Shown: piece by piece, positions 36,101 through 49,000 of the stretch
How the letters are laid out: each line of letters starts with the position of its first letter
Numbering within the stretch: the stretch's first letter is position 1
Assembly: GCF_014851395.1 (NCBI RefSeq)
Contig: NW_024040485.1
Coordinates: 2,495,385-2,559,384 of the forward strand
Length of the DNA: 64,000 nucleotides
DNA from: Micropterus salmoides
Taxonomy: Eukaryota; Chordata; Actinopteri; Centrarchiformes; Centrarchidae
Direction of reading: 5' to 3'
Notes under the pieces: generated by a model
What the model was told of the DNA's origin: nothing
The model's input: only the letters and a program-made list of their open reading frames with translations
Databases searched by the model: none
Program-made: the position numbers and the translations under genes

Positions 36101-39100
36101 TCACTGACATGGTGCACATCCTCAAAACCTCTGTTGGAAAGGTCCTGGATAACGCTACAAATAAGTAGAATACAATACTCTTATAGGAATTTTCTTTTAT
36201 ATTCTCAACAATTGCTTTATCAGTACATAAAGTCAGGAGTCATATTTGCATTGGTTTTTCAAATCACGTCCTGACAGACTGTCTCACCCTCAGTTTGGCA
36301 GTACACATTATATAGCTATGATCAACATTTGAGGAGGTTTTTAAAAGTTAGAAAACTTTGAATAAAATGCCAGTCCAGGGAGGCTGTCTTTTGTTAGCAG
36401 TGCACTCATGCTGGCAAAAACCTACATAAAAGCTGTTCCAAATCAGAATCTGATCCCCCCCTGTGGGACACTGATCATAACCCATCACATCAGAGTCACG
36501 CACGACAGAAAAGGTCGACATTTGGACAGTTTCAGCTACTTGTGAACGTAACCTTTAAGCTTTGTTGAAGCAGTGTTTCTCAATGACCATCCCTGTGGAT
36601 TAATCGCATCATGCTGTGATAAGTCTGCTCACACCTTACTCCCCCTCTCTTCCCCCCTCTGTACCTCAGGTAACCTCTGGCTTTAAGTCCAAGTCCATGG
36701 CAGCTGCGTTGCCTCCTCCCTTCCTGGATCCGCTCTTCTCCATCTCGCTGATGGAGGATAGTGAGCTGAGGCAGCTGGTGCTGGAGATCCTGCACAACAT
36801 CATCGATCGCCATGACAACCGAGCCAAGCTACGCGGCATCAGGTACAAACCTAACATGTCAGATTATTTATAAACAGTTAAAACCATAAGGGATTAGAAA
36901 CTCAAGTGCACTTTGTCGGTAGTACCAGTGGATTCGATAATTGGTTTCCCATTAAAAGATGATGTAATTCTGATTTTGTCTGTTTCAGAATCATTCCTAA
37001 TGTTGCAGCATTGAAGATTAAAAGAGAGAAGATTTCCAAGCAAGATGTGGCATTCATGAAGAAGGTAGAAAATTGAAGCAGAGGTTGCTGTTCCAGTGCA
37101 ACCCAGGTTGATCGAAACAGAAACTTCTCAGACTTCTACCTAAACACAACACTTTTCCACCGTCACCGTTTTTTGCCAAAATGTGTCAAATATGGTTCAA
37201 TTCACAACTTCTGTCCGTCGCTCATGTGGTTAGCTGTTTGTAATTGTCACATAGTTAACCAAAAACACTAACTGCCCATCCAAAATATAAATCTTTTGAG
37301 CATGCCCATCGCTCTTACCCAGTAGACATAAACTGGCGTCACAAAGTTATGTAAATTGCTCCTTTAAAAATGCCGGGTTGATCAGGCTGAATTCATTCAT
37401 GTCAAGCTTTTTTTTTTTTTTTTATAAAAAACAGTTACGTGCAGTAAGAGTCGGCTTGTAGAAAAAAAGTGAAATACGTTATCAAGCCTACCACTTAATA
37501 AGTTAAATGAACCAATACAAAAGATAAGGCACCAGAACTGAAGAAACACAAATGATCGGGTTAGTAAAATAAAATTTGCAGAAATGATTACTTGAGTAAG
37601 ATGTGGTTGCATCTTCAAAGTTCACATTCAAGGAGGTTGCAGAGCTCATTGACCCTGACAGGAAAAGCCCGGTTCCCATCAGAAAATGACATTTCCAAAA
37701 AGGGCCCACAGTTTAGGTTGTTAGCCTGTTAATCACACCTGGGCTGTAACCTTTACCCACACGTCATACACCTGAAAGAACAACCACAGGCTGGAACTTG
37801 TCTCTGGATGTTACCTCCGCTCTCTTTACCAACATCACCAGTGCAGAGAGGTCCGAGGTCATTAATGATATTTAATTGTATTCATTAGTGGTGAATAGGA
37901 GTCACTGACCTTCACCTTCCTTTAGTTTCCACTCCGAGCATATAAATGCCGGAGCAAGGCTCAGACAGCACGTGTTTTATTTCTTTTCTAAAGATCATCT
38001 CAGCAGGAAGAGGTCTCTGACGCTCAGGGTTATTTTAGGCTGATTCAGAGATAATAGGATTCAGCTTTCAGTAGACGCCACTGTGGAATTTTCATTTGCA
38101 TTTTCTAGCACAATAACATTTTCATTTATTTCATGGAGGGTGGAGCTGTTGTGGAGTGCCGTCATAACATATTCAGTATAGGCACAACTAACGATTATTT
38201 TTATCATTGATTAATCTGTTGATGTTTGGGTCTGAAAAATCTCAGAAAAGCAGTCAGTGAGAAGGCGCTTTTTAAAGATTTACACCTTCAGTAGGAACCA
38301 ATAAAACATCAGACAGGAGGGGAGTCTGAAAGTACTTTGAGACGGACTAACACGCCGTGGGTTTGGATCTTTAAATGAGATCTGCTGACAGTAAGAAACA
38401 GCAGCATAAGACAGCTCATAAGTGCGCCTGGTGCCTGAACACCATAGGCCAGATATTCACTTCACAGATGTATCCCACATGGCCAAACGTCTTAGATATT
38501 AAGGTGAGGGGAGGAGCAAACCTGACGAGCTGGAACAGGTGTTCAAGAAAGCTGCCTCACAGTCTTGGGAAGCCCAAACATGCAGAAAAGGTGAACAGGG
38601 AATGGTACGGCAGTGGCCTCTGTCGGCAAGGTCTTTATTTTCTGGGTCATGGGAGTGGGTCATGTTCAAAGCCTCCTTTGCTTGAAGCTGTGGTATGGGA
38701 GGAGTCAACCAAAAGTCTCTCACCATGGTTCCCCAGAAAGGACCTGGCAAACAGTCAGGCACATCAGGAAGGGAAAACAGTCTCACAGTCTCTCTCTACA
38801 ATAGTTTGCATGTCGACACTCAGCAGTGGGCATGAGCTCTGGTGGCTGACTAATTGAACGCAGATAGAAGCAGCCAAAATGTTGACTTGCCAGGTGTACA
38901 CCTTTAAAAGACCATTTTTAGTAATATTTCCTCTGTTTTCTTTCTCTTCCTCTTCTTTTTTTCTCACTTTCCGTTTCTCTGTCCTCTACCGTAATGATTT
39001 TCTAACTTGATTTTCTGATTCTTGCCTCCTTCGTCTGCAGCATGGCCAGCAGCTTTACCGCCATATCTATCTGGGCTGTAAAGAAGAGGATAACGTCCAT

Positions 39101-40016
39101 AAAAACTTTGAGTTGCTCTTTACTACCCTGGCCATTCTGACTATCGAGCTGGCCAACGAGGAAGTGGTCATCGACCTCATTCGGCTCGCCATTGCTCTTC
39201 AGGTAACCTTGGTTATTAATCTTAACAGGTCAGTCATATGATTTGTGGCATTTTATTATACATTTACAAAAAATTCTAATCTGGTTCATTACACTGAGCA
39301 AAAGTAATCAAATGCTTTTCTGTGTTTTGTTTATATATTATATAAGGTTGTACAAAGCTATGAGAGTTAAACCAAAACTGTTATCTGCAGTAATGATAAA
39401 ATCATAAATGGAAAGTAAATTTGTGAATTCAGTACTTCAGTAAAAGCAGCAAAACCGCAATGCAAAAATACCTGATAACAGTAGAAAATGATTTCTTAAA
39501 ATCATTGTGTCAGTGAGCTGTATCTGTTAACCCTTTTGGAGGTTTCAGATCACCTGACATCAGTCTTATTTATGTCATGTAGAATCTGTAGTCTGCAGAC
39601 TCCAGCTATTTGAATAAATCTAGTGAAGTATAAAGTACAGTATTTCCCTCTGAAATGTTTTCGGGGAAAGTAGGGATTTGCAACAAAAATACTGAAGTAA
39701 AAGTAGCTGAATCTTAAAGTGAATAAAAGATTTCCACTACCTCACTGCTCTGGTTGTGAGGATTTAGTCTTGACTAAATGCTCTAATATCTGCAATAACA
39801 ACCTCTTACTACATAAACATTCTTCATGGTGCTTTGAACCCAACTATCGTCGATGTGATGATGGTGTATTTATGGAGTCAGGTGTCATATTTGTTGATGA
39901 GTGATTGTGCTGTCATCATCATCAGCAGAGTCCTTAATGTCATTAGACTGGAGACCGCACGCAGGTCCAATAAAGCCTCCTACATGTGAGACGGAAGAGA
40001 GGTGTGAAGAAAACTC

Positions 40017-40056
<40 letters not shown>

Positions 40057-43000
40057 AGCTGCATGTTTATGTATCACGATCTTAACGTTCCTGAAATGTC
40101 ATAGCGTTGTGGGCAAAAGAAATACACACACATAATCGTAGTACAATGTGTACCTTCACTGGGAACAGGTCCTAATTCAGGACATTTTTAACCCTTTGGA
40201 GTCTTACAGAATGAGCTAGCTAAGGTCCAGAAAGAATGTTCTCAGATGTATGTGTATATGATTCCTCAGGAAGACCAGACCTCTGTACTTGATCATTTCA
40301 CTGGTATCATGGGAGCTGATGAAACTTACAGGGTTTACAGAGTTTGATTGTGTTCTGTCAAGGTAACGACCCCAGGGTGACACAGGAACCCGGAGGGCTG
40401 ACTAACCTTACCCCTAATGACGGTTATGATGGGAAATATAGTCATGTAATCTAATCTTCTGCTTTGATTAGTAATTAATCTGCAAATTATTTTTTGATTG
40501 TGTAATATATGAAGATGCTCATCAAAAAGTTGCCTCTTTAAATGTCTTGTTTTGTCAATTCAGCAGTCCAGAATTTTATAATATTCAATTTACAATGTGT
40601 ATGTGTAATGTGTGTTTCAATTTGTAACAACGAAAAGCAGCAAATCCTCACATTAAAGCTACAACCTGAATAATTTTCCCGTTATTTAACGTGAAAGTCT
40701 AGTTGCTTATTATATTTCTGTCAATAGGCTAATCAATTAATGGACTTTAGTTTAAACACTGCTTTATTTAAATCATGAGTTTTCATTTTGGTGTTTTGGA
40801 GACTGGAAAATGTCTTGACTTTAAAGAAAATAATACAATTAAATGTACTTTGTTATTCTTGTCTCTTTTCACAAAATATTCTCTCATTCAAAATAAGGCT
40901 GCAAGTAGCTGCAAGTTATGTGGCCTTTCTCTCTACCATGGTGTGATGATGTTAACACAATCAAATTTTGTTGGGAGCTGCAAATGTGTCAACATGCAAA
41001 TCCATTTTCTAAACGTACAGCGACAGGAAAAAGAAATAACAGAAGTAGTTTCAGCCAGGGGCTGAACAAAAACAGACTCCCATGCACAGTTTTCAGCTAG
41101 CTTACGGCTAACATCTGGACAGACATTGGCTGTTTGGGATGAACAGACCAGCGGTCAGATTCTGCTTCACCAGTGACAGAAAGTGCTTTCAGTAAATTCT
41201 TTGTTTCATGTCATCTGTCTCCAATCTCTCTCCACTGTGATCGGTGTCACAAAGAGAAACATGTAAATGACTTCTTCAAATTCTGCAAAACAGTGACTGC
41301 TTGTAAAGGAAGATTACTGACGTCTCTCAGTGGTCATTAAGAAATGTGACTGCACTGAATCTTTGAGATACTGATTTAAAACCTCCAAAGACAAACATTA
41401 TAAGTAGTTAATGAGTAAAAATGCCCCTTCACAAACAATCCTAATCTTTATATTGATTTCTTCATGTTAATGTGTTTGCTAATGTGTGACTGGTGTGTGC
41501 AGGACATGGCTCTGGCTAATGAGGAGAACATGCCAGTGTTTACTCGTTGCGGCATCATGGCATTGGTGGCGGCATACCTTAACTTCCTGAGCCAGATGAT
41601 CGCAAACCCTCCCTTCTGTCAGCACGTCAGCAAGGTGCATCATTCTGTCTTCACAGTCATGTTGCCAAATGTCATCTATTAGATTTGTGTCCAGTTTGAA
41701 TGTTGAGGAAGCTTCATAATGCTTGAGCTCTTGGTGGATTTTAGAGACCATGTTGTAAACATTTCCTCTTGCTTTGCAGACTGAGAACTTTAAGTTTATT
41801 ATTATGCTGATGACGCACTGTTATTATTGACTATTGATTATTATTTGTAGTTATTGTCATTTTTCTTTATTGAACACATTTGCGGTTTCTGCCGTTCTCT
41901 CTCCAGGTTATAGAGCTGAGGAACCTGGACGCTCCATACCTCCTCCCAGAGCACATCTTCAGAGACAAGTGTCCGTAAGTATCCACTTCTTATAAGTTTG
42001 GAGGTTTAGATTTATAAATCTATCCGAATCCAATCTAACAGTTTTTTAAAATGCATCATGCTATTTGGGCTGACTCTTGAACGTCAGTACTTTTTTTGGT
42101 ACAAACAGAAGTATAAATGTAAATGTAAATGCTCTGTATTTGTATAGCGACTTTCTAGTCTTTGCGACTGCTCAAAGCATTTTTACACTACATCGTATTC
42201 ACCATTCACACACATTCGGTTCAGTATCTTTCCCAAGGACACTTCGACATGTAGCCTGGAGGAGCCGGGGATTGAACAGCCTATTTTTCAATTAACGGGC
42301 AACCCACTCTAACTCCTGAGCCACAGCCATGAAATACTGAAAGTTCATTTATGTAAGGTATCAAAGACCCAGGACTCTGTATGGAAAATACACTTTCTCA
42401 GTTGACCAGCTCCAGTTTTTCTGAGTGATTGAAACTTCATTAGATCATATTCATTGTCATATATAATTGGCAGTTGCTTATCTGTGTTTTTGTTGCTTTT
42501 AAAAACCATGAAAAACCCCACTGACATGTTTGTTGTGGTTGCTCAAAGAACTCAGAAAGCCTCCGAGTCTTGTTTGTACGGAAGCGCTTTATTCCAAATG
42601 TTCACTAGTTGAGATCAGTCATGCTCATCCCACCATCATAGTCCGGATGTCTGCCTGTGAATACAAAAACATCTCTGATAGAAAGGACAGATCCATTTGT
42701 AAATGTATGCCAAGCCTGAGGTGAGATTTATTGGCAAAAATTAGCAAATTAAAATTAGCAAAACAACAACCTTAAACTCTTGTGAAAACATGACAGCTCA
42801 AAGCCAAATGCGAGATTAAAGTGTTGAGGATGTTCAGAACATTCTGCTAAACCCTTAAATCTCTCATTTGTGTTTTAACCATTATTTATCAAGATCTTTT
42901 TCTGCAGCATGCTGTTTAAAGAGGTGGTATTATGCTTTTTGGCTTTTTCCCTCTCCTTTATTGAGTTATATATCTTTTTTGTGCATGTAACAGGTTTGCA

Positions 43001-46000
43001 AAGTGAAAAAGTCCAAAGTCCAGCCCAAAGGGAGTTCCCATCTCCCACAGAAAGCTCTGCTCTGAACCGCTTGAAAACAGCTCGTTTGTAGTCCAGCCCT
43101 TCACTTCCTTTACTTGTGACGTCACTATGAAAATGCGTCATAAAGCTTGCCAAGCGGCTAGCGGGGTCATGCACGCCCTCAAACCAAGCTAGTCTGAGCG
43201 GAGGCCCTTTGGCTCGACTCGCCTTTGTTTGGTTTTTCATTGTAGAAATGTTGCACCTGTACCTGCTTCCAGGTATTTTTTTTTTGTATCACCTCACCTC
43301 AGTTGAGGTTCCAAGCGAGCTGAGGGATACTAAAATGTAACGTGACAGACTGCTGATTGGTCAGAGAGAATAAACACTATTCACTGCATCATCACTGCTG
43401 AACCAGACAGAGGCCAGCAACAGAAAGTTTTATATTTTACAGTTTTCGTATGGAATTTCATCACTAAATCCACTTCTGAGAAGTTTTGAGGTGAGAAATC
43501 AGCTGTGTAGATTTCCAATATTGACAGTTTTACGAGAAGTGATGGCGGAACAAAAATATGTATATATATGAATATTTTCGGAGTTGAGGAGCTCCGCAAA
43601 GTGGCTGCGGGGGGAAGCCTGCTGTGACCCGCGGGAGGAGCGTGTGAGGCCGGCCAGCCGCCCGCTCACAGAGCCCTCTGCTCCCGCTGTCACACAGACC
43701 ACTGCAGCAACAACGGCAGAGGAAAACACAGCTGGAAGGTTTTCATACCGCTTATCTGTCTTTACATTCTGAGGAAGGTTGAAACGTTTTAATCTTAAAA
43801 AAGAGAAAGCTGTGTGGATCGCTGGTGTGTGTGTGTCGCATTGAACTTTACGTCAAGGCAGTTGTGTGTGGCGTCGCTATGACGACAAGCTACGTACTAT
43901 CTCTGGGTACTATCTGCAGTGGAAAATGGAGCAGGGCCAAGTAGAGTCGAGTCTATTGATTTGCGCTGTAGTAGCATTTTTCAGCGAGGCAGCATGACGT
44001 TAGATCGTCAGAACACCGGTAACAGTTCAACGTTTAGTCCTGATGGTGAGATGTGGAACAATGATGTTGTGTGGTTGTAGACTTGTGAGTAACTTCTACC
44101 ATCTGCTAGGTTATGGTCGCAGTCTGAAGCGGCTTTGATTTGGATCACACTACCTTGTTTCTTACGACCCGCCCTTCTCTGCTTCTGATTGGCTAGTAGT
44201 CCTAACCTGGAAACTGCACATGTGCAACTCCCAACAAAGATTTTGTGCAAGTAAGATGCATTACTCTGTAGCTCAAGAGTGGAGCGTACAACACACAGGG
44301 TGAAAAGAGGAGCTGCAGCAATGTGCAGTATGAGAAAAATATGGTGTTTTTTGAAAATTAAACCATGTAAACCTGTTCTGGTACAACCCCTAAATAAGAT
44401 TTTGAACCTGAAAATGAACATAATACCACCTCTTTAAAATTTGCTGACTTTGCCACTCTGTAGTTTCTTAACAATAGTGTAAAACTTTTAGCCACTGAGC
44501 AGCTGCCCCTCAGAAATCACAGCTTTCTTGTTGTTGAGGAAGAGGAAGACACATGACTGGTTATCAGTAGTATCCATAATCCCTTGCAGTTTGGGACCAT
44601 CTCCTCTACTGGTCACTACCAAATCATCCAAATACATTGTTGAAAATATGTGTGATTTTGTTAGAAGAGAAGGATCTTAGTTTTCATCCCTCTCCTCCTT
44701 CCTTCCAGACTTCCTGAATCTTTAGACAAGGAGGACAGACAACTTTACTTCCAGACAGCCGACATGGCAGAGTGTCTGGCAGGACCGGGATACAACGCAG
44801 AGAGACTCTCCATTCCCTACGTTCCCCAGGTCACAGGTACGACCAGCCGGGTTACACTCCACAAACTACATGGAGCCTCTTTTATGGGGCTTTGAGGCTG
44901 TTTGAGAAACATGTTCACATTTGAGCCTTTTATTGATGTACAGGAAGAAAATGTTTGTGGGGACTATTCTATGGGATACACTTTTACCGCAGGGAGTTTC
45001 AAAACATGTTTGATAATATCTGGGGAAATAAAATTTACCATCTGACATATGATGAGGTTGGTCATGCATATGTATCGATTAATTTCAAGAAAACAGCTGA
45101 AACAAGTTGAGCTGGTTTTACTTCATCGGCACATTTCTGTCTCTGTTAAACCCCTTAAACAAATCAGTCAGTTTATTGTGGTAACCCACATAACTAAGTT
45201 TTAAATGCCAGTGCAGATCCCAAAGTCTCCAAGCAGTAGTAGAGTCTTGAGTTTGAATATTTCAGTCATATCACATCACATATCTTTAATAAAGAGAATG
45301 TAGAGATTTAAGAGTAAAATCTGGAGTTTGTAAAAAAATATTGTTGTCCTTTGGTACACTGTGTTACATTTTAAATTCACAGTGCACCTCAGGACTGTTG
45401 GCACTCTTGGTGAAGATTTGAAGAATTACCGGCTTTGGGAGCTGTTTAGTGAAGAGAAAATAAACTTTAAAAACCAAACAGCTGTATTACACAGGTGGTT
45501 GTCAAACATCGTCATCCTCTCTGGTAATTTAAAAGGATATTTCACGTTAGAACAACATGAACCTCTGTATATTTTTTAAGAACTAAAATAGTTGCTTTTC
45601 CAGGAACGATTAATCCTCAAGACATATTTTCTTTAATTTTTTAAATCTTGCCTTGGAAGTTAACTTCAAAGATATTACTTTATTTTTTTCAAGGATCTAC
45701 TTTGTCTTTGTTCAAATAAAGTGATTCTGTGAAAGAGTTATGATAAAATCTGCAGAGGAGGTAGTGACCACAGAACCCTTGAACTTAAGACATCAGTTTG
45801 GTGTAACCCGACCATGTACTTCTGTTTTCTTCCCTCTGCCATGCTTTCAACTAACATCAGTGCTTTACACAGTAGGAAAAATCCTCCACAGGTGCAAGCA
45901 GACGTCCAGAGGTAACCTGCTAGAGAAGAGCTGTAGGCGAGTCTGTTGTGGTGTTAGATACCTGCTGTCCCTGATCTTCTGCTGTGATAGTTGGGTTTAG

Positions 46001-49000
46001 TTTAGCTGGAAAGACTGCAGACATTTTACAGAGCAGCAACACAGGCTTGTTTTTTAATTAAAGCTTTGATAGTTATGGTTTTGGTTCATGCATCTCTGAT
46101 GAACTTCAAGGTGTTTTTTATTTTTTATTTTTTTTAACCACTGGAAAGAAACCACCATGAAAGAGGCTATTTGAATGAAATAATCATAGAAGACTGTTCT
46201 GCCCTGCTAGCATTTCTGTGTTATCATTTTGGAGCTCCATCCATGGCCACCGGTGTATAAAATCAAGCAACTAGACATGCAGACTGCTTCTACAAACATT
46301 TGTGAAAGAATGGGTCGCTCTCAGAAACTCAACTGTGGTACCGTGATAAGTTGCCACCTGTGCAATAAGTGCATTCTAACATCACTACTAAATATTCCGC
46401 GGTCAACTGTTAGTGGTATTATAACAGTGAATATAACATAAAAGTGGAAGCAATGGGAACAACAGAAACTCCGCCATTGAAGTGGTCGGCCACATAAAAT
46501 CACAGAGAGGGGTCAGCGCATGCTGAGGCACGCGGTGCGCAGAAGTCACCAGCTCGCCAGAGGGAGGGTGGGCAAGAGAGAAGGAGAGAGAGGGGAGGGA
46601 GGCAGCCTACATAATATCCACACAGAGGTACAAACAGTAAAGGTGATGTTGCTATAGACTGAATGAAAAATGGTACAGATATTTATAGTAGTGTTAATGA
46701 TAATAATCGTAATGTTAAAGAGGTGGTATTCTGCTCATTTTCAGGTTCCAAATCCTATTTAGGGGTTGTACCAGAACAGGTGTACATGGTTTAATTTTCA
46801 AAAAACACCATATTTTTTGTCATACTGCACATTGCTGCAGCTCCTCTTTTCATGCTTTTTTTTTAGCTATGGAGTGATACATCTTGTCTCTAATGATCTT
46901 TGTTGGGAGTTGCACATGTGCATTTCCTAGTTAAGGACTACTAGCCAATCAGAAGCAGAGAAAGGCGGGTCAGCAAAAATACGGTAAATGGCTTCGATTC
47001 AGCTGTAGGCTACATGTTGCCGACCAGCTTGGCAACATGGACTGGAGCAAGAGTTTCAGAGTGGTGAGTTATTAATCCGTAACAAAAGTATCTTTCATCC
47101 ATAAAGTTTTAACTGAGCTCTGTCTCTACATCACAGGAACAACTTTATGTCCACTGACTGCCTGGAGGGTAGCTAGTGTTTGGAAGGGAGAGGAGAGGTG
47201 TGCTGCAGCTCACTGTTTTTCCACCGCTGTTTTTGAGGGCGTGTCGGAATAGCCGTTCGGCGAGCATTATGACACGTAACAAGCTGTTTTCAGGCAGTTC
47301 AGAGCAGTGTTTTCTGTGGGAGATGGGAACTCCCTGTGGGCTGGACTTTTTCACTTTGCAAACCTATTACATGCACAAAAAAGAGAGATAACTCAATAAA
47401 GGAGAGGGAAAAGCCAAAAAGCATAATACCACCTCTTTAATGATTATAATAACAGTAGTAATAATAGTAATAACAATAATAGGACTAGTAACAAATAATT
47501 GTAGCAGAGGGTGTCGAGCAGGAACACGGGGGCAGCCGGTGACCCGCAACCACAGATGTCTGGATCTGTGGTTGCACAGCCCCAGGGCCAGAAACACCTG
47601 CAGGAAGTGATAGGAGGAGAGAGGAGAGGGACGAGAAAGCACAAGACTACCAGAAAGAGGAGAAGTTGTGTTAGTAACATGCAATAATGGGATGAGGTTG
47701 CATACAGAGGGAGAGAAAGTAGAGGAGAGAGGAGCTCAGTGCATCATGGGAAATCCCCCGGCAGTCTAGGCCTATAGCAGCATAACTAAGGGATGGTTCA
47801 GGACTCACCTGAGCCAGCCCTAACTATAAGCTTTATCAAAGAGGAAAGTCTTAAGCCTACTCTTAAATGTGGAGATGGTGTCTGCCTCCTGATGAGCGAG
47901 TTTGGTGTGGAGAACTTGACTGGCCTGCACAGTCCTGACCCCAATCCGATAGAATACCTTTGGGATGAATTAGAGCGGAGACTGCAATCCAGGCCTTCTT
48001 GTCCAACATCTGACTTCACAAATGCGCTTCTAGAAGAATAGTCAAAACTTCTCATGAACACACTCCTAAACCTTAACTCCTAAACTCCATATTAAACCCT
48101 ACGGATTAAGAATGGGATGTCATTAATCTTCATGTGCATGAAAAGGCAGACGACCCAAAACCTTTGGCAATATAGTGTAGTTGTGATGTCACAAAATGAT
48201 GCTTGGAGGTACATGTGTTAAAACTCAAGTTAAATTTTGTTGTCAAACTGAAGGTCAAACAACCAAGTGAAGTGAATGATGGTGAAACCCATTTTTAAGC
48301 TGAGGGGGACTTCATATGTGCTCTCTGTTTTCTGTGGTAGTGAGACAGCCAATTAAGTCGGAGACATCCTGATGGAAGTGATTTGACAGCAGAGATGATG
48401 TCACTGTAGCTGTAAGATGCCTTTTTTGTATGAGTGGTGTTGTGGTAATGACAGACATGCTAAATTGTGTCCTGTGTGACACTGGATGTATACCCACTGA
48501 GCTTTATATGCCTTTCCACTGAGCTGCACACAACCCCACCACATACAAACACTGGCAGGAAAACTGTCCCACATCCTTCAAAAATTGATGAATCCTGAAG
48601 TCGTTTTAGTATTTCCTGCTGTTTCCAGTGATAGCTGCTGTGTGTAGCTGTAGACTTCATACTGAATGGTTTAATCATTTTTACAACTGTTTTGCTTGCA
48701 TTGCATCTGGAAATGTTATGGTGAGTACATGGAGATGGACTATGTAGACTGATATTGTAGTAGTTTGTGTTTGTTGTCTTGCTTGGTGCTGTTAATATGT
48801 TTTTAATTTGTGTTGAGCTCTAGTTTTTTCATTATTAATGAAAATGCCATTTGGTGCTGACCAGGAAGTGCACACTCGGTCAGCCTGAGCTTGTTTTTTG
48901 GAAACGGTGGCTACAGTTTTGTATGGGGGTTGATGAGAGCCTGAAAGACTCTAACATACAGTCCTTGTGTAGCCAGAGAACTGCAACGACTGCATAGAGC

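Larger units (their letters stand above)
33473..36669 (+). other. efr3a intron between visible exons 6 and 7
   Basis: 3,197 bp. It carries a hAT-like MITE (33950-34239), a TG repeat (35004-35021) and a low-confidence dispersed repeat fragment (35400-35790). Nothing recognised in 34250-34990 or 35800-36660. Confidence 0.85.
37065..39040 (+). other. efr3a intron between visible exons 8 and 9
   Basis: 1,976 bp. It contains a short hAT-like MITE fragment near 38178-38260 and an unrecognised 160-codon ORF (38375-38857). A pyrimidine-rich stretch near 38930-38980 precedes the acceptor of exon 9. Confidence 0.85.
39203..41502 (+). other. efr3a intron between visible exons 9 and 10
   Basis: 2,300 bp. 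It contains a CA repeat (40021-40055) and a diverged copy of the hAT-like MITE seen at 33950 (about 40455-40755). Nothing recognised in 39210-40010 or 40760-41500. Confidence 0.85.
41975..44708 (+). other. efr3a intron between visible exons 11 and 12
   Basis: 2,734 bp. It contains a minus-oriented SINE (42116-42330) and a TTAA-flanked MITE (42916-44437) that itself carries an inserted element. Nothing recognised in 42340-42910. Confidence 0.87.
46206..48179 (+). mobile_element. Tc1-like transposon split by nested inserts
   Basis: The left half (about 46206-46560) reads HTH-type transposase sequence: an ATG near 46310 gives MGRSQKLNCGTVISCHLCNK, then LLNIPRSTVSGII. The right half (about 47897-48179) reads GLHSPDPNPIEYLWDELERR, the block with the catalytic Glu, and ends TTTGGCAATATAGTGTA, a typical Tc1 terminus. 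About 1.3 kb of unrelated repeat lies between. The central catalytic region is missing and the frame is broken in both halves. Confidence 0.75.
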
